A model generated the notes under the pieces. It was given only the letters and a program-made list of their open reading frames with translations. It made no database searches and was not told where the DNA came from. Positions 17,417 to 25,378 of a stretch of 64,000 bases of DNA are shown here, one piece after another (the first letter of the stretch is position 1; each line of letters starts with the position of its first letter). This DNA is from Filimonas lacunae (GTDB taxonomy: Bacteria; Bacteroidota; Bacteroidia; Chitinophagales; Chitinophagaceae). A program made the translations under genes and the position numbers. The stretch is taken from positions 4,588,001-4,652,000 of the forward strand of contig NZ_AP017422.1 of NCBI RefSeq assembly GCF_002355595.1, in the 5' to 3' direction.

Positions 17417-18881
17417 AACGTATAAATAACAGTGGAGTGATTAATAACGCCAGGACAACACCTAACACTAATCCAAACACCATATAGCGCATCATTACAG
17501 GAGCAGCTACAATTAAGAAGGCAGCGTTGAGTACAAAAAACACTGCCATTAGTATCAGTAGATTCTTATGCACCGGCGCTAGCAGAAAATGCTTTTTCTG
17601 CCTTATCAGTATGACACCTCCTATCAACAAATACAGGTTCAGTAGCAAAAAAAGTGGGCGAAATATCCAGGTAAGGTAAAAAGAACCTTTTACCCAGTGT
17701 GCACCTACCCTGTTATAAGGAAACTGAAACCATCCCAGTTGTTCTTTGGTAACCATATCAGACCCCATATTGTACTCTTTAAATTGTTCCTGTAATGGAA
17801 GCAAATACACCCCCGCATTAGGAAGCAGGTAATAACGTACATGCGCCAATGGATGGCTTAGTATCAAATCTTTACCATAGTTTTTCCACTGAGGCCCCAG
17901 TCTATTATAGCCCCAAAAAGCTTCCCCTCGATGCCCAATCCATCGCTCGCTGGTAGTCCACAAATAATTCCACATTCCTCCATCCTGCAACATAAACTTC
18001 GGCCCATCCCAGGGAGTAATATCACGCTTAGCCAAAGCTCGCACCCGAAAAAAACTATCTATAAACCGGTCAAGTTTCAGGGAATATTCTGAAGTAAAAT
18101 CACTTTTTGTTTTGTTGATATGAGGAATCATATACATCGCATTATTGGCCAGTATCCAACCACTCTGCCCTGAAAAATCACTCATAGCATACCGCCGCTG
18201 ATTATTAACTTTAGTAGTATGTATTATCCATCCCATCAACCCAAAAGCAATTAATGCAGAAATCACCTTCCACAGCACATTAAACTCAGCCAACCACAAG
18301 GCAGCCAGCATCACCAAAGGATAGTATAACGCCTGGTATCTGATCAGGAATAGATAAGCCAGCAAAGGCCCCTGCAACAACGCATGCCACATTTTAGCAT
18401 CAAACACCATCTGTATAAGAATGGTTAACCACGCCAGGCTTAAAGCAGTGAATAATATATCGCTGGAAACCAGGTTAGCCAAATAGAGATAAAGTGGGTT
18501 TACCGCCATAAAGGTAAGTAGGGTTACCTTTATCCATTTAGGTGGATTGAAATAGTAAAACACCGTAAAAGCCAACCACAAACTAGAAAATTGTAGCAAT
18601 AGATACTGTACCACCACCAGCAAATAGCCCGAAGCTGCAATAGCATGCACCGCTCTTAAAAACAGACTATAACCAATTGGCCATACGGTTTTAAACTCCG
18701 AATCCAAAGCCAGGTTAATGTAATGGTAAGAATCGAAATAAAAATCAGGGTAAGGGTATATCACTTTATACAAGAAAAACATGCTCGTCATGCCCAGCAG
18801 GGTAATGACAAGCATATCCTTATGTAACCCAAAAACAAACTGACGGAACCCCATCCGCCCCACGGTAAGCGTTTGTTGCAT
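17385..18881 (-). CDS. Multi-pass membrane protein, GT-C glycosyltransferase-like (paralogue C), first gene of operon
   Basis: 498 residues, same architecture as paralogues A and B: YPYPDFYFDSYHY loop, VWPIGYSLFLR, ANLVSSDILF, HPLAHVRYYLLPNAGVYLLPLQEQF, and a hydrophobic C-terminal bundle. It heads the run of six closely spaced minus-strand genes that ends with the S9 peptidase. A perfect 14-bp hairpin abuts its ATG, which may control translation of the operon. Three diverged copies in one operon suggest successive transfer steps or different acceptors. Function beyond GT-C resemblance is not established. Confidence 0.65.
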   Translation of the reverse strand: MQQTLTVGRMGFRQFVFGLHKDMLVITLLGMTSMFFLYKVIYPYPDFYFDSYHYINLALDSEFKTVWPIGYSLFLRAVHAIAASGYLLVVVQYLLLQFSSLWLAFTVFYYFNPPKWIKVTLLTFMAVNPLYLYLANLVSSDILFTALSLAWLTILIQMVFDAKMWHALLQGPLLAYLFLIRYQALYYPLVMLAALWLAEFNVLWKVISALIAFGLMGWIIHTTKVNNQRRYAMSDFSGQSGWILANNAMYMIPHINKTKSDFTSEYSLKLDRFIDSFFRVRALAKRDITPWDGPKFMLQDGGMWNYLWTTSERWIGHRGEAFWGYNRLGPQWKNYGKDLILSHPLAHVRYYLLPNAGVYLLPLQEQFKEYNMGSDMVTKEQLGWFQFPYNRVGAHWVKGSFYLTWIFRPLFLLLNLYLLIGGVILIRQKKHFLLAPVHKNLLILMAVFFVLNAAFLIVAAPVMMRYMVFGLVLGVVLALLITPLLFIRYANTEQPSAQ

Positions 18882-18913
18882 AATTTATAGCAATGGTTAA
18901 TTGCTATAAATTA
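18881..18913 (-). promoter_or_regulatory. Perfect 14-bp hairpin abutting the start codon of the GT-C/LanKC operon
   Basis: Bases 18881-18894 and 18900-18913 are exact reverse complements around a GGTTA loop. In the mRNA the stem ends on the A of the AUG at 18881, so the initiation region would be folded away. Candidate translational control element, or terminator of the upstream small gene (no good U-run follows, which argues against that). Confidence 0.55.
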
Positions 18914-18973
18914 CCGTTGATTTGTAACAAATTAGGGGAACAAACACAAGTAAACAAAGGAACCTGACCTCTA

Positions 18974-19213
18974 TCAGTCTTCATTAATGGCCGTTATCAA
19001 TTTCCAGTGCATCGCGGCCATCCGTTTCCGGTCCGGATACACTTCCAATGGATCTTTCACGTGTTCCAAAGGCACCAGAAACTCTTCTACCATCTCTTCC
19101 ACATCTGCATCGTCCAGTGCCGTGGTTTTTAACTCAATTTCTTCATATATGTCTAAACTGCTGCCTAAATAGGTTCCTAACAGGTAAGCCAGGCGCTGTG
19201 AGTGTTTTTTCAT
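18974..19213 (-). CDS. Small acidic hypothetical protein
   Basis: 79 residues, rich in Asp and Glu (ALDDADVEEMVEEFLVP), no cysteine, no membrane segment and no signal peptide. It lies 98 bp after the ECF sigma gene and 92 bp before the GT-C/LanKC operon, on the same strand, so it could belong to either transcript. No family recognised. It lacks the Cys expected of a lanthipeptide core, so I do not regard it as the precursor. Confidence 0.6.
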   Translation of the reverse strand: MKKHSQRLAYLLGTYLGSSLDIYEEIELKTTALDDADVEEMVEEFLVPLEHVKDPLEVYPDRKRMAAMHWKLITAINED

Positions 19214-19311
19214 GCCGCTTGAATTATTTATATTATAAAGAAGGTGTTATTACATTCTTGTATAACAAAAACCACCTTAAAAGCAGCTGAAAATCAACAC
19301 ATACCTTTTTA

Positions 19312-19884
19312 TTAAAAAGCGTAGCGGCCTACCAGCGACTGCTTTAACAGGTGTAATGCCCTGCTTTTATTTACGCGCACGTGTTGTGCGGGTATTTGCA
19401 TATAGTCGGATATCTGGTTGGTGCTAAGGCCATTAACATAAATCAGCGTGAGCAGATCTTTAGCCTTGGTGGGCAGTTTTGCTATTTCGTCGTATACCGT
19501 TTTTAACAATTCTGCTTTCAGCATGCGCTGGAGCATGTACTCTTCCCTTTCGTCTTCCGTGAGATACGTAATTTCCTTAATGCTTGTATTACGCGCTTTT
19601 GCCTTGTCCAATGCGTGAAAACAAGCATGTTTAATAACGACATACAAATAAGATTTTACTTTTTGTAAAGAATCGAAACATTCGCGTTTCAGCCAGCATT
19701 TGTGAAACGCATCAATTACAATGTCTTCCGCTTCCAGCTGGTCTTTGAGTATACCCTGTGCAGTATACAGCAAATTAGCGGCGAATAAATTGTACACTTT
19801 GTCAAGTGCATCTCGGTGGCCTTCTTTAAAGCGCATAAGAAGCTCTTCCATCTCCAGAGCCTGGATTGGGGCAGTTGTTTGCAT
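19312..19884 (-). CDS. ECF-type RNA polymerase sigma-70 factor
   Basis: 190 residues with region 2 (DQLEAEDIVIDAFHKCWLKR, around 45-70) and region 4 helix-turn-helix (LPTKAKDLLTLIYVNGLSTNQISDYM, around 135-170, followed by VRVNKSRALHLLK). It directs RNA polymerase to a small set of promoters, usually a SusC/SusD locus, under control of a FecR anti-sigma factor. Here it lies 51 bp downstream of the FecR gene, the opposite of the usual sigma-then-FecR order seen at 35927-34351. Target unknown: no SusC/D pair follows directly. Confidence 0.9.
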   Translation of the reverse strand: MQTTAPIQALEMEELLMRFKEGHRDALDKVYNLFAANLLYTAQGILKDQLEAEDIVIDAFHKCWLKRECFDSLQKVKSYLYVVIKHACFHALDKAKARNTSIKEITYLTEDEREEYMLQRMLKAELLKTVYDEIAKLPTKAKDLLTLIYVNGLSTNQISDYMQIPAQHVRVNKSRALHLLKQSLVGRYAF

Positions 19885-19935
19885 AGTGGTACGGTTTGTA
19901 AGTTTTCCCGGTAGTTACGTTGTCAACATCGTTTG

Positions 19936-21105
19936 TTAATGCACCATTACTGTTTTACCCTGAATGGTGAAGTGAATACTGCCCGTTAGTTCCAAAAGAT
20001 GAAGGACCTGTGACAAGGGTACGTTGCGCTGAATAGTACCCATGAAATGCTCGGATGGTTTCCTGTTGGCGGCATATACCACCTCAATGTCATACCAGCG
20101 AGCCAACTGTTTCATGATATCATCAATGGTTGTTTCGTTAAAACGAAACACTCCTTCCTTCCATGCCATTACATCGGCCAGATCGGGATGCTTTACCAGC
20201 GTTATGCCCGGGCCATTACTTTGTGCCTGCGTACCTGGGACCAGCTGTTGAGTTACGTCCCCGTTTGTAACCCTCACCAGTCCCTGTAGCAGCGTTGTGC
20301 TTACCAATTCTTCAGGATAAGCGCTGATATTGAAATTCGTTCCTAATACCTGTACCGTATGCAACCCTGCCTTTACTTGAAAAGGCTGGCTGCTGTTCTT
20401 CGCTACCTCAAAATAAGCTTCACCTGTCATCTCCACTATTCGTTCCTTACCAGTGAAAGCCACCGGAAAACGCAGGCTACTAGCGGAATTCAGGTATACC
20501 ATGCTTTTATCGGGCAGCTGTATGATATATACGCCTCCCCGGGGAGTGGTAATGGTATTAAACCCTGAATTGCCGCCTGGTAGTTTCTTATCTGCGTTAT
20601 AGGCCAGTTTGCCATCATCCAGTTTAATAATCTGTGTATTGCCCTGTGCCGCTACATTGCCCTTACCGGCATCGTCCAGCACAATCTGCTGCCCGTTGGC
20701 CAGCGTAAGTACGGCGCGGTTTTTACCGGGCTGCACATCCTGCTTTACAGCAGGGGTAATGGCAGCTGTGCTGCTGGTAGTGGCAGGTGCATGCAATTGC
20801 TTCACCAGTATATAAGTGCCCGCCACGGCCAGCAGGCTGGCAGCAGCTACTGCCACTGCCCTGCGCACCGGCATACCCAATAGCATACGGCGTTTTACAA
20901 CAGGTTGTATAATAATAGTTTCATGTTCCAGTGATTCCTTCTCCAGTTCGTACATCAACACTATACCCTGCATTTCGGGACGGCTGGTGATGAGATCCGC
21001 CAGTTCCTGTGCTTCTGCGGGGCTTAATACATCCGCATCCCGCATCATCAGCAGATCTATCAAACGGTCATTTCCCGCTTCCCTGTATAGTTGTTGAAAG
21101 GTCAT
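19936..21105 (-). CDS. fecR: FecR family anti-sigma factor
   Basis: 389 residues. Short cytoplasmic N-terminal part that binds the sigma factor, one membrane segment (about 80-102, AVAVAAASLLAVAGTYIL), then a periplasmic FecR domain (TPRGGVYIIQLPDKSMVYLNSASSLRFP, GEAYFEVAKN, FQVKAGLHTVQVLGTNFNISAY) and a C-terminal STN-like DUF4974 domain (FNETTIDDIMKQLARWYDIEVVY). Family role: signal relay from an STN-bearing TonB receptor to the ECF sigma factor. Upstream partner of the sigma gene at 19312. The STN-bearing SusC at 2739 lacks its own FecR and might be the receptor, but that is speculation. Confidence 0.92.
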   Translation of the reverse strand: MTFQQLYREAGNDRLIDLLMMRDADVLSPAEAQELADLITSRPEMQGIVLMYELEKESLEHETIIIQPVVKRRMLLGMPVRRAVAVAAASLLAVAGTYILVKQLHAPATTSSTAAITPAVKQDVQPGKNRAVLTLANGQQIVLDDAGKGNVAAQGNTQIIKLDDGKLAYNADKKLPGGNSGFNTITTPRGGVYIIQLPDKSMVYLNSASSLRFPVAFTGKERIVEMTGEAYFEVAKNSSQPFQVKAGLHTVQVLGTNFNISAYPEELVSTTLLQGLVRVTNGDVTQQLVPGTQAQSNGPGITLVKHPDLADVMAWKEGVFRFNETTIDDIMKQLARWYDIEVVYAANRKPSEHFMGTIQRNVPLSQVLHLLELTGSIHFTIQGKTVMVH

Positions 21106-21201
21106 ATACTAATACGACAACCGGGAAACAGAAACCTCAATGAAAAAATGAAAAAAAAGTAAAGTTTTTTTTGCTGCCGGTAAAACTGTAGTTTTAAGTG
21201 T

Positions 21202-21405
21202 ATGAAAACGCTACGATATAAAGACGATTCCGTTGCCGCTATCATCAGCACACCGACCATCCGTATTCATAAAAGCTGGCGCACTGCCTTCCTGATGCTG
21301 TGTGTGATGATTAAGCTGCTGCTGTTATACTGCGGCTATTTAATGGCCAGAACAGAGATGCTGCAAAAGCAGGTGACCATTGTATATACCTCACCCCAAC
21401 ATTAA
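21202..21405 (+). CDS. Small membrane protein, hypothetical
   Basis: 67 residues, with a basic N-terminal part and one hydrophobic segment (about 28-50, AFLMLCVMIKLLLLYCGYLM). It is divergent from the FecR gene and 9 bp upstream of the next plus-strand gene, so probably the first of a two-gene operon. No family recognised. Confidence 0.5.
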   Translation: MKTLRYKDDSVAAIISTPTIRIHKSWRTAFLMLCVMIKLLLLYCGYLMARTEMLQKQVTIVYTSPQH

Positions 21406-21414
21406 CTGTTTGCT

Positions 21415-21801
21415 ATGAAAACTCAGGAGCTGTTTTACCTGGACACCCTCCCCCACAGAGCCAATGACGACTACAAAGACCTGGCCGCCTATGCCGATTT
21501 TATGGGCCGTGTATATGGTTTAAAAAGTATTACGCGCCGGCATAAGCAGCACCTGAACAAAGAAGCGAAAGAAAGGCCCTTTACCGACCTGGTAAAAAAA
21601 GACCGGCCCACTTATCCCCGCGTGTTAGAACTGATTGTAACGGAAAGACAGAAGCAAGGCGCCCCTACGGAAGTGTATACAGTTGCAGCACTGAAAAGAT
21701 ATGATCATATAGATATATCCGATATTTTACTGGCGCTGGCCATTTACCTGGAAGTAATATTTGTAATTATATTATTATTCAGCCTGGCCTTTCATCAATG
21801 A
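21415..21801 (+). CDS. Hypothetical protein with C-terminal membrane anchor
   Basis: 128 residues: a polar, strongly charged N-terminal 95 residues (SITRRHKQHLNKEAKERPF) and a single C-terminal membrane helix (ILLALAIYLEVIFVIILLFSLAF), as in tail-anchored proteins. It follows the 67-residue membrane protein by 9 bp and overlaps the end of the converging sigma gene by 7 bp. Possibly linked in function to one of the flanking sigma factors; no family recognised. Confidence 0.6.
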   Translation: MKTQELFYLDTLPHRANDDYKDLAAYADFMGRVYGLKSITRRHKQHLNKEAKERPFTDLVKKDRPTYPRVLELIVTERQKQGAPTEVYTVAALKRYDHIDISDILLALAIYLEVIFVIILLFSLAFHQ

Positions 21802-22427
21802 TACTGCTGTAACAGCATTACCAGCACCAGCATACCTGCATTGCCTGTATTGCCCATTTTAGACGGCGGCAAAAACTGCTTATCAATATATTCCCGTATA
21901 AATTTAAGCGCTAAATGGAAATAGCTTTGCGCCGTGCCCCGGGTAATACCCAGCAACTCGCCAATAGCTTCGTAGCTTTCCTGGTGAATATAACGCAGTT
22001 GAAACACCTGCTGCTGCAGGCGGGGTAACAACAATGCTGCTTTATCAATATAGCCACGCAGCTGCCTTTCGTCAATACGTTCCTGTGTATCGTTACTATA
22101 ATGGGGAGATGCCATGCGGCGCAGTTCCAGTATGCGGGCTTCATTGCCGCGGCGCTTGAGGTAGTTGATGGCCATGTAATACACACTCATATATACATAG
22201 GCTGCCGGGTTTTGCACAGAGGTAAGATCTTCCCTTCTGTCCCATAATTTTAAAAAGAAATCCTGCGACAGCTCCTGCGCTATCTCGTGGCTGCGGGTCA
22301 TTTTCAATGCCACATCATACACCCGTTCTTTTTGCAGCTGAAAAAACCGGTTGAATGATTCAATATCGTTTTCGGAGATATTGAGCAGCAATTGTTTATT
22401 CAATAGTATATTATCCTCGCTATCCAT
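21795..22427 (-). CDS. ECF-type RNA polymerase sigma-70 factor with hydrophobic C-terminal tail
   Basis: Start at 22427 (MDSEDNILL) preferred over the ATG at 22475 because it gives the usual sigma-factor beginning. 210 residues: region 2 (KMTRSHEIAQELSQDFFLKLWDRR) and region 4 (LLPRLQQQVFQLRYIHQESYEAIGELLGITRGTAQSYFHLALKFI). The C-terminal NAGMLVLVMLLQQYH tail is hydrophobic, as in Bacteroidota sigma factors whose tail may touch the membrane. No FecR neighbour on its strand; regulator and targets unknown. Confidence 0.88.
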   Translation of the reverse strand: MDSEDNILLNKQLLLNISENDIESFNRFFQLQKERVYDVALKMTRSHEIAQELSQDFFLKLWDRREDLTSVQNPAAYVYMSVYYMAINYLKRRGNEARILELRRMASPHYSNDTQERIDERQLRGYIDKAALLLPRLQQQVFQLRYIHQESYEAIGELLGITRGTAQSYFHLALKFIREYIDKQFLPPSKMGNTGNAGMLVLVMLLQQYH

Positions 22428-23002
22428 ATTGTCCGTTTCGTTAGAACTTTTCGCTGATGAACATAAAAGCACCACATCCTATAATACGCAAAAGCATATA
22501 CAAAGGTTGTGCAGTTTTTTACAGGAAGAAATATTGGACGATAATAATACTAAGATATAGCGAAGACCAGAAACACAAGTAAACCGGTGACTTAAAAGTA
22601 GATTTAATTTTGAAAACAAATAATAAAAATGTAAAATATTTTTCATTTTCTGAACAACCCACTGAAACTGAACAAAATGAACAGCGGTTAATTCAAGGGA
22701 CTATTTTACTTTAGCGGTAATTCAATATTCCTTCTATTATATAGCAGCGCAGGGTACGGTGCAGCGCCTCACCAATTACCGCTACATTGACATGCAATGC
22801 ACAATAGTAAAGGCTATAAAGATGTTCTTTTAGCAGTTAGTTTTGTTAAGAGCCCTTTGTTTCTACATTGGGCTTCTTTTTTTCGGACCAATAGTAAAAA
22901 CGGCAGACGTCATATGAAAAACCGTGTACCTACGGGCACCGGCAACTGATCCTGCCTACCGGTGTGTTCTCAGTACTTTGTAAACCAATAAAATCGACAA
23001 CT
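22428..23002. other. Intergenic region with a free-standing terminator
   Basis: 575 bases between a leftward sigma gene and a rightward small secreted-protein gene. No coding frame is convincing. It contains a rightward terminator (22850-22882) with no gene before it. A -7-like TACTTTAG near 22710 (one mismatch to TAnnTTTG) would allow a transcript of about 170 bases ending there. That makes a small RNA possible, but no known RNA family was recognised. Confidence 0.4.
22850..22882 (+). terminator. Rho-independent terminator without an upstream coding gene
   Basis: AGCCC (22851-22855) pairs with GGGCT (22870-22874) around a 14-base loop, followed by TCTTTTTTT. No open frame ends at it on the plus strand. 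Confidence 0.6.
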
Positions 23003-23272
23003 ATGACAACGAAAGCCCATTTCAGCGTGGGACTGATTGTTTTGCTGGCGGTAGCCGGCAGCGCTATGGCCTTCAGCCGCAAAGCGGCCAGCCCCGTGTA
23101 TGTGTACCTCGAAGACCTGGAAACAGGCTCGTGCACTATCCCAGACACCAACCGCCTGTACACACCTGTGGCCCGCGACACGCCGGGCAGCATGCCCATA
23201 CGGGGCAACCTGGGCAACTTTGATGGCAAGGGTCGTTGCGACACTATTTTTGTGCTAACGAAGCGGCCTTAA
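23003..23272 (+). CDS. Small secreted protein, DUF6520-like (copy 3)
   Basis: 89 residues from the ATG at 23003 (MTTKAHFSVGLIVLLAVAGSAMAF); the further upstream ATG at 22964 would hide the signal peptide. Two cysteines in the mature part (TGSCTIPDTN and KGRCDTIFV). Same length and design as the genes at 6794 and 7168, and it shares a C-T-[LI]-P motif, but otherwise diverged and GC-richer. It converges on the second FAD oxidoreductase gene with a terminator between. Function unknown. Confidence 0.75.
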   Translation: MTTKAHFSVGLIVLLAVAGSAMAFSRKAASPVYVYLEDLETGSCTIPDTNRLYTPVARDTPGSMPIRGNLGNFDGKGRCDTIFVLTKRP

Positions 23273-23277
23273 CCAAC

Positions 23278-23319
23278 AAATCCGGTGAACGGCCAGGACA
23301 ACCGCGCACCGGATTTTTT
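23278..23319 (+). terminator. Rho-independent terminator after copy 3
   Basis: 10-bp stem AAATCCGGTG/CACCGGATTT (23278-23287 with 23307-23316), 19-base loop, then T-rich sequence. Positioned 5 bases after the stop codon. Confidence 0.85.
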
Positions 23320-23334
23320 ATAGTACAATATATT

Positions 23335-24978
23335 TTATTTTACCAGGCTGGGCTTATGGGCATTCGGATGCACCACTTTCACCTTTGGCTCTTCGGTTTC
23401 TTTCTTTTCTTCGTGATATTCCTGCTCTGTGTTAATGCTCCACAAATTGTCTTTACTTTTCACCCCATCCAGTATATTATCTACGGCTACCATTGCGGTA
23501 AGCATGCTGTGATCGGTGTTATTATATTTATGCATGCCATTGCGGCCTACTAAAAACAGGTTGGGATAATGCTCCAGGAAATCTTTCACCTGGTCGAACT
23601 GCTCGTAGGTACCAAAGTAAGCAGGGTATGTTTTCTCCATACGTTGCACCGTGATATCCAGTACATCATTGGGATGAATCAGCTCAATAGAAATGAGTTC
23701 ATCAATGGCAATCTTTTTAATCTGTTCATCTGTTTGTGCCCAGAACGCATCTGTTTTGTTACAGAAATATTCCAGCCCCAGCCAGGTGGTGTTCGGATCT
23801 TTAACCATGCCCGGACCCCAGTTGTTATACACCTGCAGGCGGCCCAGTTTCACTTCCCTTTCCTGGATATACACCCAGCTATCATCCAGGGTTATTTCTT
23901 TGTACACGCCTGTTTTTTTATCCTTGGCACTTAAGCGTTTCAGCAATACCCCTACGTTTACAAAATCGCGGTACTGCAAGCCCGCCGCAATATGTTTTAT
24001 TTCTTCCGGTGCAGCGGCTATACCGGCAATTAATTCCTGCACGGGCATGGTGCTGATGAAGTATTCCCCGGAGTAATGATTGGTTTCACCGGTGAGCGTA
24101 TTCACCGTGCTGATACCGGTAACTTTATTGTTATACGTAACAATTTCCTTTACATCCTGATGGCGGATAATAGTGCCACCCATGGCCTGCACCGCATCGG
24201 CCACATGCTCCCACAACTGCCCTGCTCCCAGCTTGGGATACAGGAACTGTTCAATCAAACTGGTTTCGGTACCCTTCTGCCCCAGATCGCCCTGTGGCTT
24301 TTTTACCATGGTTTTAATAGCATGCGAAATGGCTTTGCTGAGTGATACGCCTTTGATACGTTGCGCGCCCCATTCGGCGGAGATTTCGTTACAGGGTATG
24401 CCCCATACCTTTTCGGTATAGTCTTTAAAAAATAGCAGGTACAGCTGTTTGCCAAATTTGTTGGTGATAAAATCTTCCAGGCTTTTTTCGGGTTTACGCG
24501 GAAAAAAACGGGCGTAGAGATAACTGAAAACAATCTTCACAGTACGAACAGGTCCTAACGTTTTGAGGGTATCGATAGACAGCTGTATAGGATAGGCAAA
24601 AAAACGGCGCAGGAAATAGATACGTGTTAAGCGGGGAATCACCAGCATCACTTTGTCTTTCTCCCGCGGCTGCGCAGCACCTGGCTTGGATTGTATATCG
24701 CGCTTTTTGTTCTGATAGCTGATAGTAGCCGCGCCACCGGTACTCGTATCCAGCGGAAACATATCCAGCCACCAGTTCATCACACGGTCGCTTTTGCTAA
24801 AAAAGCGGTGCGGCCCCATATCCATACGGTTGCCTTTATAATTAACAGTTTTGGATATACCGCCTATATCGCCGCTTTTTTCTAATATCACGGGTGTAAT
24901 GCCCGAACGGGTAAGCAGCTCGTAAGCCGCTGTAAGACCGGCCGGACCGGCACCTATAATAATTGCAGTTTCGCCCAT
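23335..24978 (-). CDS. NAD(P)/FAD-dependent oxidoreductase, UDP-galactopyranose mutase/amine-oxidase-like (copy 2)
   Basis: 547 residues, close paralogue of the enzyme at 14253-15863. It has the same [14 protein letters not shown] dinucleotide motif, [72 protein letters not shown] and the lysine/glutamate-rich tail. Differences include GPHRFF instead of GGHRFF and an 11-residue longer form. It stands alone, without GT-C or LanKC genes, but again faces a small DUF6520-like gene. Substrate unknown. GC content is visibly higher than in copy 1, suggesting that copy 1 and its operon have a different history. Confidence 0.85.
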   Translation of the reverse strand: MGETAIIIGAGPAGLTAAYELLTRSGITPVILEKSGDIGGISKTVNYKGNRMDMGPHRFFSKSDRVMNWWLDMFPLDTSTGGAATISYQNKKRDIQSKPGAAQPREKDKVMLVIPRLTRIYFLRRFFAYPIQLSIDTLKTLGPVRTVKIVFSYLYARFFPRKPEKSLEDFITNKFGKQLYLLFFKDYTEKVWGIPCNEISAEWGAQRIKGVSLSKAISHAIKTMVKKPQGDLGQKGTETSLIEQFLYPKLGAGQLWEHVADAVQAMGGTIIRHQDVKEIVTYNNKVTGISTVNTLTGETNHYSGEYFISTMPVQELIAGIAAAPEEIKHIAAGLQYRDFVNVGVLLKRLSAKDKKTGVYKEITLDDSWVYIQEREVKLGRLQVYNNWGPGMVKDPNTTWLGLEYFCNKTDAFWAQTDEQIKKIAIDELISIELIHPNDVLDITVQRMEKTYPAYFGTYEQFDQVKDFLEHYPNLFLVGRNGMHKYNNTDHSMLTAMVAVDNILDGVKSKDNLWSINTEQEYHEEKKETEEPKVKVVHPNAHKPSLVK

Positions 24979-25378
24979 ATACTATGCTGTTTTTATTAAA
25001 GTACCGTTGAATACAAATAATAAAAAGGAATACAGCATACAAGAGCGAGGTACACTTGACAGAGCGCGCCTATAAAAAAGAGAAGGCCGCCCAAAAGAGC
25101 AGCCCGTATCTGACAAGACCCAAACAAACCACTGTACCCTACAGTGATAAAAAGTTCACACCATTTTTAAGTATCCATCTATATATACAGAAGGGCGGAA
25201 CAAAAAGTGTATAACAGGAAAAAGAAAAAAAATATTTTTCACTTTTGCGATACCTATTTTTAGCACTTCTCCACTCTATTATAGTAGCGGCTTTTAATAG
25301 CCTGCTATTTATCATCATCAAATAAATAATACTAATATGGTAGCCAACGCTACAACCATGAACACTTTGCCTTGTGCC
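24979..25378. other. Divergent intergenic region
   Basis: 400 bases between the leftward FAD oxidoreductase and the rightward RteC-like gene. A small inverted repeat ACTGT/ACAGT lies near 25133-25147. A weak -7-like TATTTTTA lies near 25255 for the rightward gene. Nothing else recognised. Confidence 0.4.

Noticed and set aside
18974-19213. The 79-residue acidic protein as lanthipeptide precursor of the LanKC operon
   Set aside because: It has no cysteine and few Ser/Thr at the C-terminus, so it cannot form lanthionine rings.
25020-25140. Possible tRNA or riboswitch before the FAD oxidoreductase copy 2
   Set aside because: No cloverleaf, T-loop sequence or known riboswitch core could be folded by eye.
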